From Sanchytrium tribonematis (Eukaryota > Sanchytriomycota > Sanchytriomycetes > Sanchytriales > Sanchytriaceae): DNA of 10,814 nt. A program made the position numbers and the translations under genes. Below the pieces are notes generated by a model. It was not told where the DNA came from and searched no databases. It saw only the letters and a list, made by a program, of their open reading frames with translations. Below are positions 1-6,596 of the stretch, piece by piece (the stretch's first letter is position 1; every line of letters starts with the position of its first letter). The stretch is from the NCBI GenBank assembly GCA_018985235.1, contig JADGIG010000281.1:1-10814 (forward strand), read 5' to 3'.

Positions 1-90
1 GATCTTGTGGGTAAAGACAGTTTAATAGTTCCGTATCACGAGAAGCAGCCGCAGCAAGTGACTATGGAAAGGTCGTCAATATTGAAATAA
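1..90 (+). CDS. 3' end of an unidentified + strand gene (partial)
   Basis: Frame 1 is open from the first base to a TAA at 88-90 and encodes 29 residues, beginning DLVGKDSLIVPYHEKQ. The other two + frames close within about 25 bases. The stop lies 2 bp before the convergent Ubp8 stop, the same tail-to-tail packing seen at 4096/4103 and 5583/5598, which supports a real C-terminus. The tail is hydrophilic, with Gln and basic residues, and has no recognisable motif. I do not recognise the family. Ninety open bases alone are weak evidence, so the call rests mostly on the packing pattern. Confidence 0.4.
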   Translation, partial: DLVGKDSLIVPYHEKQPQQVTMERSSILK

Positions 91-92
91 AT

Positions 93-1561
93 TCATTGAA
101 TAACTTTTCGAGAATAGAAAAGTAGATAAGCTTTTGTGTTAAGTACATCCTCAGTTGAGACACAATCGACCTTGTGGTCATCAAAATAAAACCAACGTTC
201 GTTTGACTTTGCGTACATCGAATAATGACCTCTAAATAAATGACTATATACGAATCTAATTTTCCACGATGCATAACTACCGAAAATAGCTCATAGTATG
301 AATTAGCATCTTTGCTATACTTGCTCATATTTAGGTCTAAAGGAAATATAATTTGGTTGTCAATTTTATGCCTATTGTTGGTGGGATTACCAGTGCTCAC
401 CACCTCAAAACGTTTCAATTGGATGGCCAAGATATTTGGCAAAACCCCAAAATTCAGTCTTCGCTTTGCATCTTTATTTCCACCACAGTTGGAACAAGTA
501 AATTGATGTAGTACTTCTTCTCCAAAAAAATGATCTAAGCACATTAACAAATTATATCTAGAAGTGCTCATTCTAATATCAAGACTTATGTCTAAGACAG
601 GGTCGGATCTTAAGCTTTTGCTATTGCAAGCCGTACAACGCACTACAGACTCTAAGGTCGCACCAAAAGCATAGTGTACGATACATCTGCATCTTGCGCT
701 TTTGGAATTAGGAGACAATGCATCATGCAAGGCATTCAGTAAATGCATAAAATACTCATGACTGTCTTGCTGAGAATGTCCTGCAAGATCTTTGAATAGG
801 ATCCAAGAATGGTACAAAAGATTTGTAGGACAGAGCGGGCTGAGAGCATGTGGATTCAAGTTTTCTTTAAACAGCTCATCTAGATCGCAGGCAATACAGT
901 AATCGTTTAAATGCGCAAGCTCTCCACCTTCTTCATTAGAGTAATCGAGTGAATGAAATTCGTGATTTCCTTTTAAAAAATAGTCTTGTATAATTGGGTT
1001 GTATATCAAAGTCTGTACAATCACGTTCAGATAACAGGTATTACCAAGATTTAAAATCCCTCTCATTCCTGTACACGCAGCTGGCTTGGAGTATTTGTCA
1101 ATCAGAATTTTTTCATTTTCTACGTAACCTCTTGGGATAATAAACCTTATTTCTGCGTTTTCAGGCAATTCATTTTTCAGCAAAAGAGTTTCGTAATATC
1201 TAAGCAAATAATATACTTCGTCATCATAAATATAGTCCTTGCAAATTGAGCAATACAACTCCATGTGATCAATCGAGATGTAAATATTGGTTCCGTTCAA
1301 CGCTGTTGCCATTTGGATGCAGCGTATACAAAAGTAATTTGGTTCAGCTAGATTAATATGAATTTTTGTAAATGACTTGCAATTTGGACATCGTGCGGGT
1401 TTCACTGCTTTGGAATTTTTGATTGTATTTTGATAAACTAGCTTTATATGTTCAGCGTAGTACAATGCTGCATTGACTTCATGCCAGCTAGAATTTTTAA
1501 GATATTCTAAATGCTCGCAGGCCGATCTTTTAAAGGGTCTAGTCAGATACGTAGAAGACAT
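93..1561 (-). CDS. UBP8: SAGA-type ubiquitin carboxyl-terminal hydrolase (Ubp8/USP22), one 20-nt intron
   Basis: This is a cysteine deubiquitinase of the Ubp8/USP22 type, the catalytic subunit of the SAGA histone H2B deubiquitinating module in the nucleus. The CDS is complement(join(93..231,252..1561)), 482 residues; yeast Ubp8 is 471 and USP22 525. It starts at an ATG (1561-1559). An N-terminal zinc-finger region holds C15, H17, C58, C61, C78, C81, C104 and C107. The USP domain begins at about residue 165 with the Cys box NLGNTCYLN (catalytic C176). The QQDSHEYF motif is at about 264-271, and structural CxxC pairs are at C309/C312 and C356/C359. The His box is split: exon 1 ends KLDS, exon 2 continues GHYSMY (catalytic H439) and then WFYFDDH (about 450-456), followed by YLLFYSRKVIQ and TGA. 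Without removal of the intron at 232-251 the frame shifts and the His box is lost. The gene is convergent with the partial gene at 1-90 (2 bp gap) and divergent from the Spc24-like gene. Family assignment is very secure; SAGA membership is inferred from the zinc finger and similarity. Confidence 0.93.
232..251 (-). other. 20-nt spliceosomal intron in Ubp8
   Basis: The - strand sequence is GTATATAGTCATTTATTTAG. It is phase 2: GAT TC|intron|A GGT CAT TAT reads D-S-G-H-Y, restoring the nearly invariant USP His box and a proper C-terminus. Read through, the frame yields about 60 residues unlike any USP. The exon-side bases are TC|GTATAT and TTTAG|AGG. Confidence 0.92.
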
Positions 1562-1722
1562 CTGTCAAAAATAGGTTTCAAGTATATTTTATCTGAAAAA
1601 TATCATAATACAATTAAAAATAATGCTCGAATTGTTTAGATCGCTTCAATCATATACATTCTAATTTTAAACCAGATAATTTTTACTAAATTGGCAATTT
1701 TTTTTGATACAAGTTTTGGTGC
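1562..1722. promoter_or_regulatory. Divergent intergenic spacer between Ubp8 and the Spc24-like gene
   Basis: This 161 bp spacer separates the two start codons and must hold both promoters and 5' leaders. It is AT-rich with T-runs near 1681-1705 and several TATA-like stretches (for example 1584-1590 and 1599-1606), but none can be assigned as a specific element. No coding frame or RNA gene is visible. Confidence 0.5.
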
Positions 1723-2202
1723 ATGATTGTCGATTTACTTCAAAAATTTGGAGAAACCTTGAATAGTGATTTGGAAATTGAAAACATTCAAAAAATAAAA
1801 TCATATCAAGAGCAATGCAATGATCTGTTAACAGACCTCCAAGAGCTTAAAATTGATTTTCAAGTTAGTAGCGCCGACCATTATAGCAATCAGATCGAAC
1901 AATTCAATGTTAAAAACAAGATGCTCCTGGACAGTATTACTCAATACGAAAAGTTTATTGGTGATTTGAAAAATCCCATTGCTCAATTAAAAAACCATAT
2001 ACAAAATTGTCAGAATCAAATAGATAAATTAAAAGGCGAAATTGCAGATGATCCGGAATGTTTTGATTTGGACATAAAATTGTTCAAAGAATTGGGAGTC
2101 TTTTCTGAAGATGACTCGATATTGGTACAGCAAGATCACCTTAAAATGTTTAAAAAGTTGTCACCTGAAGAAAATCCATGGGAATATTTATATGAGCAAT
2201 AA
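1723..2202 (+). CDS. Probable kinetochore protein Spc24 (coiled coil plus small C-terminal globular domain)
   Basis: This 159-residue protein starts at the ATG at 1723. It opens with a short helix (MIVDLLQKFGETLNSDLEIE), followed by heptad-like coiled coil over about 22-108, rich in Gln, Asn, Lys, Leu and Ile. The last 50 residues look globular. The segment FDLDIKLFKELGVF (about 114-127) resembles the LKLKLYRSLGV signature opening the Spc24 C-terminal domain, and the Trp near the end (NPWEYLYE) matches the terminal Trp region of that family. Spc24 pairs with Spc25 at the inner end of the Ndc80 complex and binds CENP-T/Mis12. The family is about 200 residues in yeast and human, so this one is short. 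The call rests on a brief motif and architecture; another small coiled-coil protein is possible. It heads a tandem + strand run, 78 bp upstream of PDCD5. Confidence 0.5.
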   Translation: MIVDLLQKFGETLNSDLEIENIQKIKSYQEQCNDLLTDLQELKIDFQVSSADHYSNQIEQFNVKNKMLLDSITQYEKFIGDLKNPIAQLKNHIQNCQNQIDKLKGEIADDPECFDLDIKLFKELGVFSEDDSILVQQDHLKMFKKLSPEENPWEYLYEQ

Positions 2203-2280
2203 ATTATGTTTTGCAATTGAACGATTCTTCATTCAAATTTAAGGTAATAAATAAAAGGAGTTATCTGAAACAAATTTTTT

Positions 2281-2631
2281 ATGCCCGAATCTGTACCATT
2301 AGAACTACCAAATGATATGTCTGCACAACAGAAAAAACAAGCACAACAGCAGCAGCAAATGCAGCAGCAAATCCAAGATATTCTCAGTAGAGTCTTAACT
2401 AGAGAAGCCGCCGAGCGATTAAATAATGTCAAATTAGTAAAACCTGAAAAAGCTCAGATGATAGAACAATACATAGCACAAATGGCATCTAAAAGACCAA
2501 CTATGTTGGGTGAACAAGATATACTAAACTTGCTTGACCAACCTGAATTTAAAGAAACCACCAGAGTTATTATACAACGCAAGGAGGATTCTGACGATGA
2601 ATGGGCCGCTTTAGAGGGTGATGAATATTGA
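2281..2631 (+). CDS. PDCD5: PDCD5 family double-stranded-DNA-binding/chaperonin-associated protein
   Basis: This 116-residue protein matches the PDCD5/Ymr074c/archaeal homologue family, a small helical-bundle protein linked to apoptosis and to CCT chaperonin in animals. Family signatures are the core ILSRVLTREAAERLNNVKLVKPEKAQMIEQYI (about 34-65, with the conserved LVKPEKA), the third-helix segment GEQDILNLLDQ (about 77-87), the TTRVIIQRK strand (about 93-101) and the acidic DSDDE...DEY tail. The usual N-terminal helix (typically with an RxxRLxELQ pattern) is absent; instead there is MPESVPLELPND and then a Gln-rich stretch (about 16-32). An in-frame TGA lies 12 bp upstream of the ATG, so the start is constrained unless an unseen upstream exon exists. 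It sits 56 bp upstream of IFT54. Confidence 0.92.
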   Translation: MPESVPLELPNDMSAQQKKQAQQQQQMQQQIQDILSRVLTREAAERLNNVKLVKPEKAQMIEQYIAQMASKRPTMLGEQDILNLLDQPEFKETTRVIIQRKEDSDDEWAALEGDEY

Positions 2632-2687
2632 TTTACTAATAAAAATTTCTTTTAAAATTTGCCTGATATCAATTCGAAACTCCAAAT

Positions 2688-4096
2688 ATGGATGAGACCA
2701 GGGATAGCTTGCTAAAAATTGTTGAAAAAACGCCAATAAACGATAAATTGTTATCGCGGCCTCCTTTTAGATATCTTTATGATGTCATCACGGAAATTAA
2801 TACAAAGTATACCATATTGACACTTCCAACTATAGATATTGAAAACATATCCAAAGAACAAAAGGTTTTGTTTCTTGAGAGTGTAATTGAACAACTTGGA
2901 TCAATCGCCAAACCCTCGAAAATTGTAGCTGGATTGGAGGTAGAAGAGACTTGGGAGATGTTACGATTATTATCAAACAAAGCAGAGTCAAAAAAATTGG
3001 CAGCAGAAACGACTAAAAAATTGGAATTAAAGAAATCACAGGAGCCAAAGATTAAAACCACGTTGGATGGCTCAAGGTCCAAGTCTAAAGATCCGGACTT
3101 GAAGAGGTCTAATTCAAAAGAAAATTCAAAAGTGAAAGATAGTACTTCGCCCTATACCAAGCCCCCTAAAAAAAGCGGAGATATTGATAATTCTGCCTCT
3201 CCTAAGTCACGTAGAAAAAATTCTGACTCAGAAAAGGCTGGCAATCAAAAAATTATCGAAAAGGGCAATTCGCCAAAATCTCCTAGGAAGAATTCCTCCA
3301 AAGAAATTGCGAGCATTGAAAATTCTAAGCAAAAAAAATCGGTATCCAAAGATTCAGATGACAACACTATCCAACAAGCAAAAATATCAAAGAAGAAAGT
3401 TGGAGATGTCATCAATAGTGACGATAAGTTGTTTCCCGTGATTTCGAAAGAAAAGCCCAATGATTTTTTTCCTTCTGATTTATTGCCCAAAAAAAATTCT
3501 TTCGATAATTTGCAAGGCAAAAATTTTGCTTTTATAGATACAAATTCGTAACTTATTTTTAACATAGAACGAACCCTGTTCTTGTGATGAATGAGGAGCT
3601 ACCACTCGAAAGCGACCAGCGCGGCAATTTTTTTGCTATGATGGCTGTAGATCAAAATGTTTTAAATGCTGATTCTCAGGTCAAGGACATAAAAGCCAAA
3701 TCGAAATTACTCAAATCAATAGACACTGCAAAAAACGATACTTCAGAGGGACAGCTAGTCTCAAAAAATCTTTCTGGTGAACTCTCATTACATGTTCAAA
3801 ATATAACAAAGCATATTTATCCGCTAAGTCACACAATGGAATATCTTCCTGAAGATGTTGAATCCATGAATAGAGAAAGTACATCTTGGGATCCATTAGT
3901 TGAAAAATATCGCTCCGATTATGAAAAAGAATGCAAAGAAACTCGTAAGCTGATTACGGACACGACTAGAGAAAAAAACGAGTTGAATCTTAGAATATCT
4001 AAACTTCGGGATCAAATTAAGGCTATGCACTACAATTTAAACCATATGGAGGATTCAGAGTTAAAAGTTTTTAAATCCATATCAGAATCATATTAA
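2688..4096 (+). CDS. IFT54: Intraflagellar transport protein IFT54/TRAF3IP1, one 20-nt intron
   Basis: IFT54 is a subunit of the IFT-B2 complex that carries cargo along the ciliary axoneme; its N-terminal calponin-homology-like domain binds tubulin and its C-terminal coiled coil pairs with IFT20. The CDS is join(2688..3547,3568..4096), 462 residues. The N-terminal domain (about 1-105) carries the family hallmarks KLLSRPPFRYLYDVITEI and PSKIVAGLEVEETWEML. A basic, Ser/Lys-rich disordered linker (about 106-310) follows. The C-terminal helical domain (about 349-462) has the family pattern LSHTMEYLPEDVESMNRE followed by a long coiled coil. Without the intron, exon 1 ends at a TAA at 3549 and the C-terminal half lacks a plausible N-terminus. 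Joining gives one normal domain order. The human protein is 691 residues; the difference is linker length. Convergent with Emg1, with 6 bp between stop codons. Confidence 0.93.
3189..3297 (+). repeat. Degenerate Ser-Pro/basic repeat pair inside the IFT54 linker
   Basis: Two related segments encode NSASPKSRRKNSD (from 3189) and NSPKSPRKNSS (from 3267). They share the pattern N-S-(x)-S/P-P-K-S-x-R-K-N-S and are about 78 nt apart. Nucleotide identity is only partial because codons differ. SP and RKNS contexts look like kinase targets; this is inference. Confidence 0.45.
3548..3567 (+). other. 20-nt spliceosomal intron in IFT54
   Basis: The sequence is GTAACTTATTTTTAACATAG, phase 2: AAT TC|intron|A ACG AAC. 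It contains an immediate in-frame TAA if retained (TCG TAA). TTTTTAAC at 3557-3563 is a good branch-site candidate, placing the branch A only 5 nt before the last intron base. Both halves belong to the same family, but the junction lies in the disordered linker, so the exact splice boundary is set by GT/AG and frame rather than by homology. Confidence 0.85.
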
Positions 4097-4102
4097 ATTT
4101 AT

Positions 4103-4750
4103 TTAAAATACATTTGAAAATCTCTCCAGACCGTCAGTCAATTTTGCACAAGAGAGTGCAGCGGATAAGGGATATTCCGATAAAGACAACTTGTAATCAG
4201 AAATATCAATACCCTCAACTAAATACTCGTCCTCTCCATGGGGAATTGCTCCTACTATAAAGCAAATGTTCATCTCCTCATCCTCTCGCATCTCGTTTTC
4301 TTTTACATTTTGTAAAAATTTTTCCACATGTAGCTGTGTGCCTTTGTCAGAGAGTACAACGTATCTAGTATTTGCCGGTAAATGCTTTCCAATGGGATTT
4401 TTCACTATTTTGATCAATGTTTCTCCTTGAGTGCTCTTAATCGTCATTTTTTGCAAAAGTTGACAAAATAATCCGCAAAACCGTTTAAAAGTGCGCGGAA
4501 GTCGAGTTTTTTCGCTCAATTCAATCAACTGATGATCTTGAGAACTAATGTATACCCTCAATAAATTGCTTTGATTCAACGGGCTGTCCAATAATTGAAG
4601 TAAAGACTGATGTAGTATGTCCGGCCTACAACTTGCTTTCATTTGAGCAGATTGATGATCGTCCCAGTTTAGTAGCTCCACTTTGCTATATTTTAGTTTA
4701 GATTTCACCTTAAGCTCCAAATGCGCTGAATGCAGCAGTACGTAAAACAT
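4103..4750 (-). CDS. EMG1: Emg1/Nep1, small-subunit rRNA pseudouridine N1-methyltransferase
   Basis: Nep1 is a SPOUT-fold, SAM-dependent enzyme that methylates N1 of a pseudouridine in 18S rRNA and is needed for 40S assembly in the nucleolus. The first in-frame ATG (4750-4748) gives 215 residues. Signatures in order: MFYVLLHSAHLEL strand (1-13), LLNWDDHQ (26-33; the family usually has LLNCDDHQ), RPDILHQSLLQLLDSPLNQ (42-60), the RNA-binding LPRTFKRFCGL (84-94), IVKNPIGKHLP (115-125), the SAM-loop region FIVGAIPHGEDEY (about 164-176) and YPLSAALSCAKL (193-204). Nep1 from yeast is 252 residues because of an N-terminal extension; the short form here resembles archaeal Nep1. The frame is open without an ATG for about 100 bp upstream, so an upstream exon is possible. 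Tail to tail with IFT54. Confidence 0.95.
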   Translation of the reverse strand: MFYVLLHSAHLELKVKSKLKYSKVELLNWDDHQSAQMKASCRPDILHQSLLQLLDSPLNQSNLLRVYISSQDHQLIELSEKTRLPRTFKRFCGLFCQLLQKMTIKSTQGETLIKIVKNPIGKHLPANTRYVVLSDKGTQLHVEKFLQNVKENEMREDEEMNICFIVGAIPHGEDEYLVEGIDISDYKLSLSEYPLSAALSCAKLTDGLERFSNVF

Positions 4751-4859
4751 ATAATTGTTTAAGTTTCGTCCTTTTTTAGGAGGTATCAATAAGACATCAT
4801 ATCCTAAGATTTGTCGATAGAGCAGCACAAGACCAGAAAAACTGCGAATAGCGCTATAT

Positions 4860-5159
4860 TTATTCTTCTCCTAACGGCTGATAGATGATACCTATTCGAG
4901 AAACTGCATCTTGTCGCTCGGCAACCCGATTCGGATTCTCTTCTTCTTGATTTTCTAATTTTGTTCGCCTTGCGTGCGAACTTTCAAGTTTTGCACCTGT
5001 ATAAAACAATTTTCGCCACTTTGCGATTGTTTGAGTTGAAATTTTGATGTGATCAGAAATTGACTTTGCGTTCTGTCCAGCCAACAGGAGGCCGATTACA
5101 AATGCTCTTTGAGCTTCTTCGCTATCAAAAAGATCACAAAGTTTCACTCTTGGATCCAT
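4860..5159 (-). CDS. Small helix-turn-helix protein, possibly derived from a transposase DNA-binding domain
   Basis: From the ATG at 5159-5157 this encodes 99 residues; an earlier ATG at 5210-5208 would give 116 but would overlap the start of the divergent COA8-like gene. Residues about 15-55 (EEAQRAFVIGLLLAGQNAKS, then ISDHIKISTQTIAKWRKLF) form a classic helix-turn-helix with a Gly turn. It is followed by YTGAKLESSHARRTKL, resembling the tGslxdrprxGrpxkl linker that follows the first helix-turn-helix of Tc1/mariner-type transposases. The remaining tail is acidic then polar (EEENPNRVAERQ) and lacks any DDE/D catalytic domain. No inverted repeats flank it. It may be a domesticated fragment, a remnant, or an N-terminal exon of the downstream gene. 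Function unknown. Confidence 0.5.
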   Translation of the reverse strand: MDPRVKLCDLFDSEEAQRAFVIGLLLAGQNAKSISDHIKISTQTIAKWRKLFYTGAKLESSHARRTKLENQEEENPNRVAERQDAVSRIGIIYQPLGEE

Positions 5160-5175
5160 ATTCTTACAAGGAGCA

Positions 5176-5583
5176 ATGCAAAGAATTAACAATTTTTTCA
5201 ATAGAAACATTTATTCAATCCAGACCAAGATCCAGCGTCAAATAATGACTGCCAAGCAATTTAATCTTCGAATCCCAGTTATGTATTATGTTTCCAGTCC
5301 TCACCCCAAAACTTCATTGCGGTTTTTGCGATATTCAGAGCTTGAAAATTTGTCAAAAAACAAGAAGCTGTATTGCGATGAACTGGTTGATTTGTATCAA
5401 TTTCATCACAACTTTTGGGCTTTTCATTTAGACTTTATTGAAAAAGTAAAAGTTCCTGATAATAGCATGATTTCAAGAGATCACTACATGATAAGTTCAG
5501 CAACCCACTTGCATCAATATTATAAAGATTTTTGGTCCAGAACTGTTAGACTAATGTTTCTGAGAATAAAGGCATTATTTTGA
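5176..5583 (+). CDS. COA8/APOPT1-like mitochondrial protein (putative cytochrome c oxidase assembly factor)
   Basis: A 135-residue protein from the ATG at 5176; a second ATG at 5245 would give 112. I prefer the first because residues 1-23 (MQRINNFFNRNIYSIQTKIQ...) contain several Arg/Lys and no acidic residue, as expected of a mitochondrial presequence. The body resembles COA8: NLRIPVMYYVSSPHPKTSLR (30-49) against the family's NLRPVHFYIP...ESPLExxLR, then HHNFWAFHLDFIEK (77-90) against WNxxFWAxxNxxFxxEK, and HLHQYYKDFW (111-120) against MADFYKEFL. COA8 is a matrix factor protecting complex IV assembly under oxidative stress. The protein is shorter than human COA8 at the C-terminus. Similarity was judged by eye and is moderate. 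Convergent with PPIL4, 14 bp between coding ends. Confidence 0.55.
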   Translation: MQRINNFFNRNIYSIQTKIQRQIMTAKQFNLRIPVMYYVSSPHPKTSLRFLRYSELENLSKNKKLYCDELVDLYQFHHNFWAFHLDFIEKVKVPDNSMISRDHYMISSATHLHQYYKDFWSRTVRLMFLRIKALF

Positions 5584-5597
5584 AATACAAGGTGAAT

Positions 5598-6578
5598 TTA
5601 ATTTAATCTTCGTTTCTTATTGTTGTGTTGAGGCTGGGAGAAGCCGGCATTTTGAGCAAAATCTACTTTGATTCTTCTCTCGTCGACAATTATGTTATTC
5701 ATTTTTATGTAAGCTTGTTCACAAGATTCTTTGCTGGTGAATTCTATGAAACAAAAACCTTTCGAATTTCCTTGTCGGTCTCGGACTATTTTGCATTGAA
5801 TTAACTCACCAAATCTTCCAAATAGTAACCTTAGATCATCTTCAGTGGTCGCAGGATTCAATTTACATACAAATAAATTGTGTTCTGGAGGTGTGATAGA
5901 CGCGTACGGCAAATCTCCCAACATTTCCAGAGTTTTTGCCGATTTGAAGGCATCAACGTTCTTTTGTTCCTCTTCACTTAATATCTCAACATCATCATAT
6001 GAAAATTGAATTGTATTTAGAACCATCGCCGGTATTTCTGGACTATTTGGATACTGTATATCATCATCTGATTCAAAAGGATCATCCAGAATAGTGGTGT
6101 GAATTATAAATATATCTGTCATCGGCTTTCCATCTTTTACAGGTAATTTTGATATTTTTTCGACAATTTCCATTCCTTCTGCAACCAATCCGATTGGAAC
6201 ATGAATTCCGTCAAATTCTCCAGGATTTTTCACTGATATAAAAAATTGAGAGGTTACATATGCCCTGTTGTATTTCGTATTCGGGGAACATAATGAAAGA
6301 GTTCCAATTTGGTGCTTTACTCTGGGTAACTTTACCTGCAAATATTTTTTTTCAGATTTTTTTATATTATAATCAAAACAAGCTCCTCCATTTCCGCTAT
6401 TTGTTGGGTCTCCACTTTGAATAAAATTAGGTTGAATGTTGTAAAATAAATTATAGTGAAAGCTCTTCGATTTGCATAGGTTGAGAAAGTTTTTTCCTGC
6501 TTTCATTTTATCGAAATCCTTTGAGAGATACAAATCGACAACGAAGTTGCCAATAGAGGTTTCGAATAAAACGCTCAT
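5598..6578 (-). CDS. PPIL4: PPIL4-type cyclophilin with RNA recognition motif
   Basis: A 326-residue nuclear cyclophilin-RRM protein of the PPIL4/Cyp59 type, associated with RNA polymerase II transcription and spliceosomes. The cyclophilin-like domain spans about 1-165: SVLFETSIGNFVVDLY, NFLNLCK, FIQSGDPTNSGNGG, SQFFISV and FDGIHVPIGLVAEGMEIVEKI. The acidic linker carries the PPIL4-specific TILDDPFESDDD (162-173) and LEMLGDLPYASITPPEHNLF (217-236). The RRM (about 234-308) has RNP2 LFVCKL (235-240) and RNP1 KGFCFIEF (273-280). The position of catalytic Arg55 in cyclophilin A is Asn47 (FYNIQPNFIQ), as in human PPIL4, and the Trp121 position is Glu121, so prolyl isomerase activity is probably weak or lost. 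The long RS/charged tail of animal PPIL4 is missing; the protein ends in KKRRLN. Its start lies 18 bp downstream of the SLC33A1 stop on the same strand. Confidence 0.96.
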   Translation of the reverse strand: MSVLFETSIGNFVVDLYLSKDFDKMKAGKNFLNLCKSKSFHYNLFYNIQPNFIQSGDPTNSGNGGACFDYNIKKSEKKYLQVKLPRVKHQIGTLSLCSPNTKYNRAYVTSQFFISVKNPGEFDGIHVPIGLVAEGMEIVEKISKLPVKDGKPMTDIFIIHTTILDDPFESDDDIQYPNSPEIPAMVLNTIQFSYDDVEILSEEEQKNVDAFKSAKTLEMLGDLPYASITPPEHNLFVCKLNPATTEDDLRLLFGRFGELIQCKIVRDRQGNSKGFCFIEFTSKESCEQAYIKMNNIIVDERRIKVDFAQNAGFSQPQHNNKKRRLN

Positions 6579-6596
6579 TGATTGAAGGAGACAAAT

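Noticed and set aside
62-251. Ubp8 C-terminus as read without splicing (stop at 62)
   Set aside because: That tail has no USP motifs, while the spliced tail carries GHY, FDDH and YLLFY and ends at 93.
2229-3565. - strand frames opposite PDCD5 and IFT54 (2229-2432, 2777-3082, 3245-3565) and + shadow 3184-3441
   Set aside because: Low-complexity antisense or out-of-frame readings of well-supported genes, with no motifs of their own.
3548-3600. IFT54 as two separate genes (2688-3551 and a GTG-initiated 3584-4096)
   Set aside because: Both halves match one family in the right order, and a 20-nt GT...AG segment joins them in frame.
4751-4828. GTG start for Emg1 at 4828
   Set aside because: GTG is not an expected start in a eukaryotic nuclear gene, and the ATG at 4750 aligns with the first conserved strand.
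4870-4890. 21-nt GTATC...TTAG candidate intron at the end of the helix-turn-helix gene
   Set aside because: It is a multiple of three, keeps the same frame and has neither a TAAC/TAAT branch motif nor homology support.
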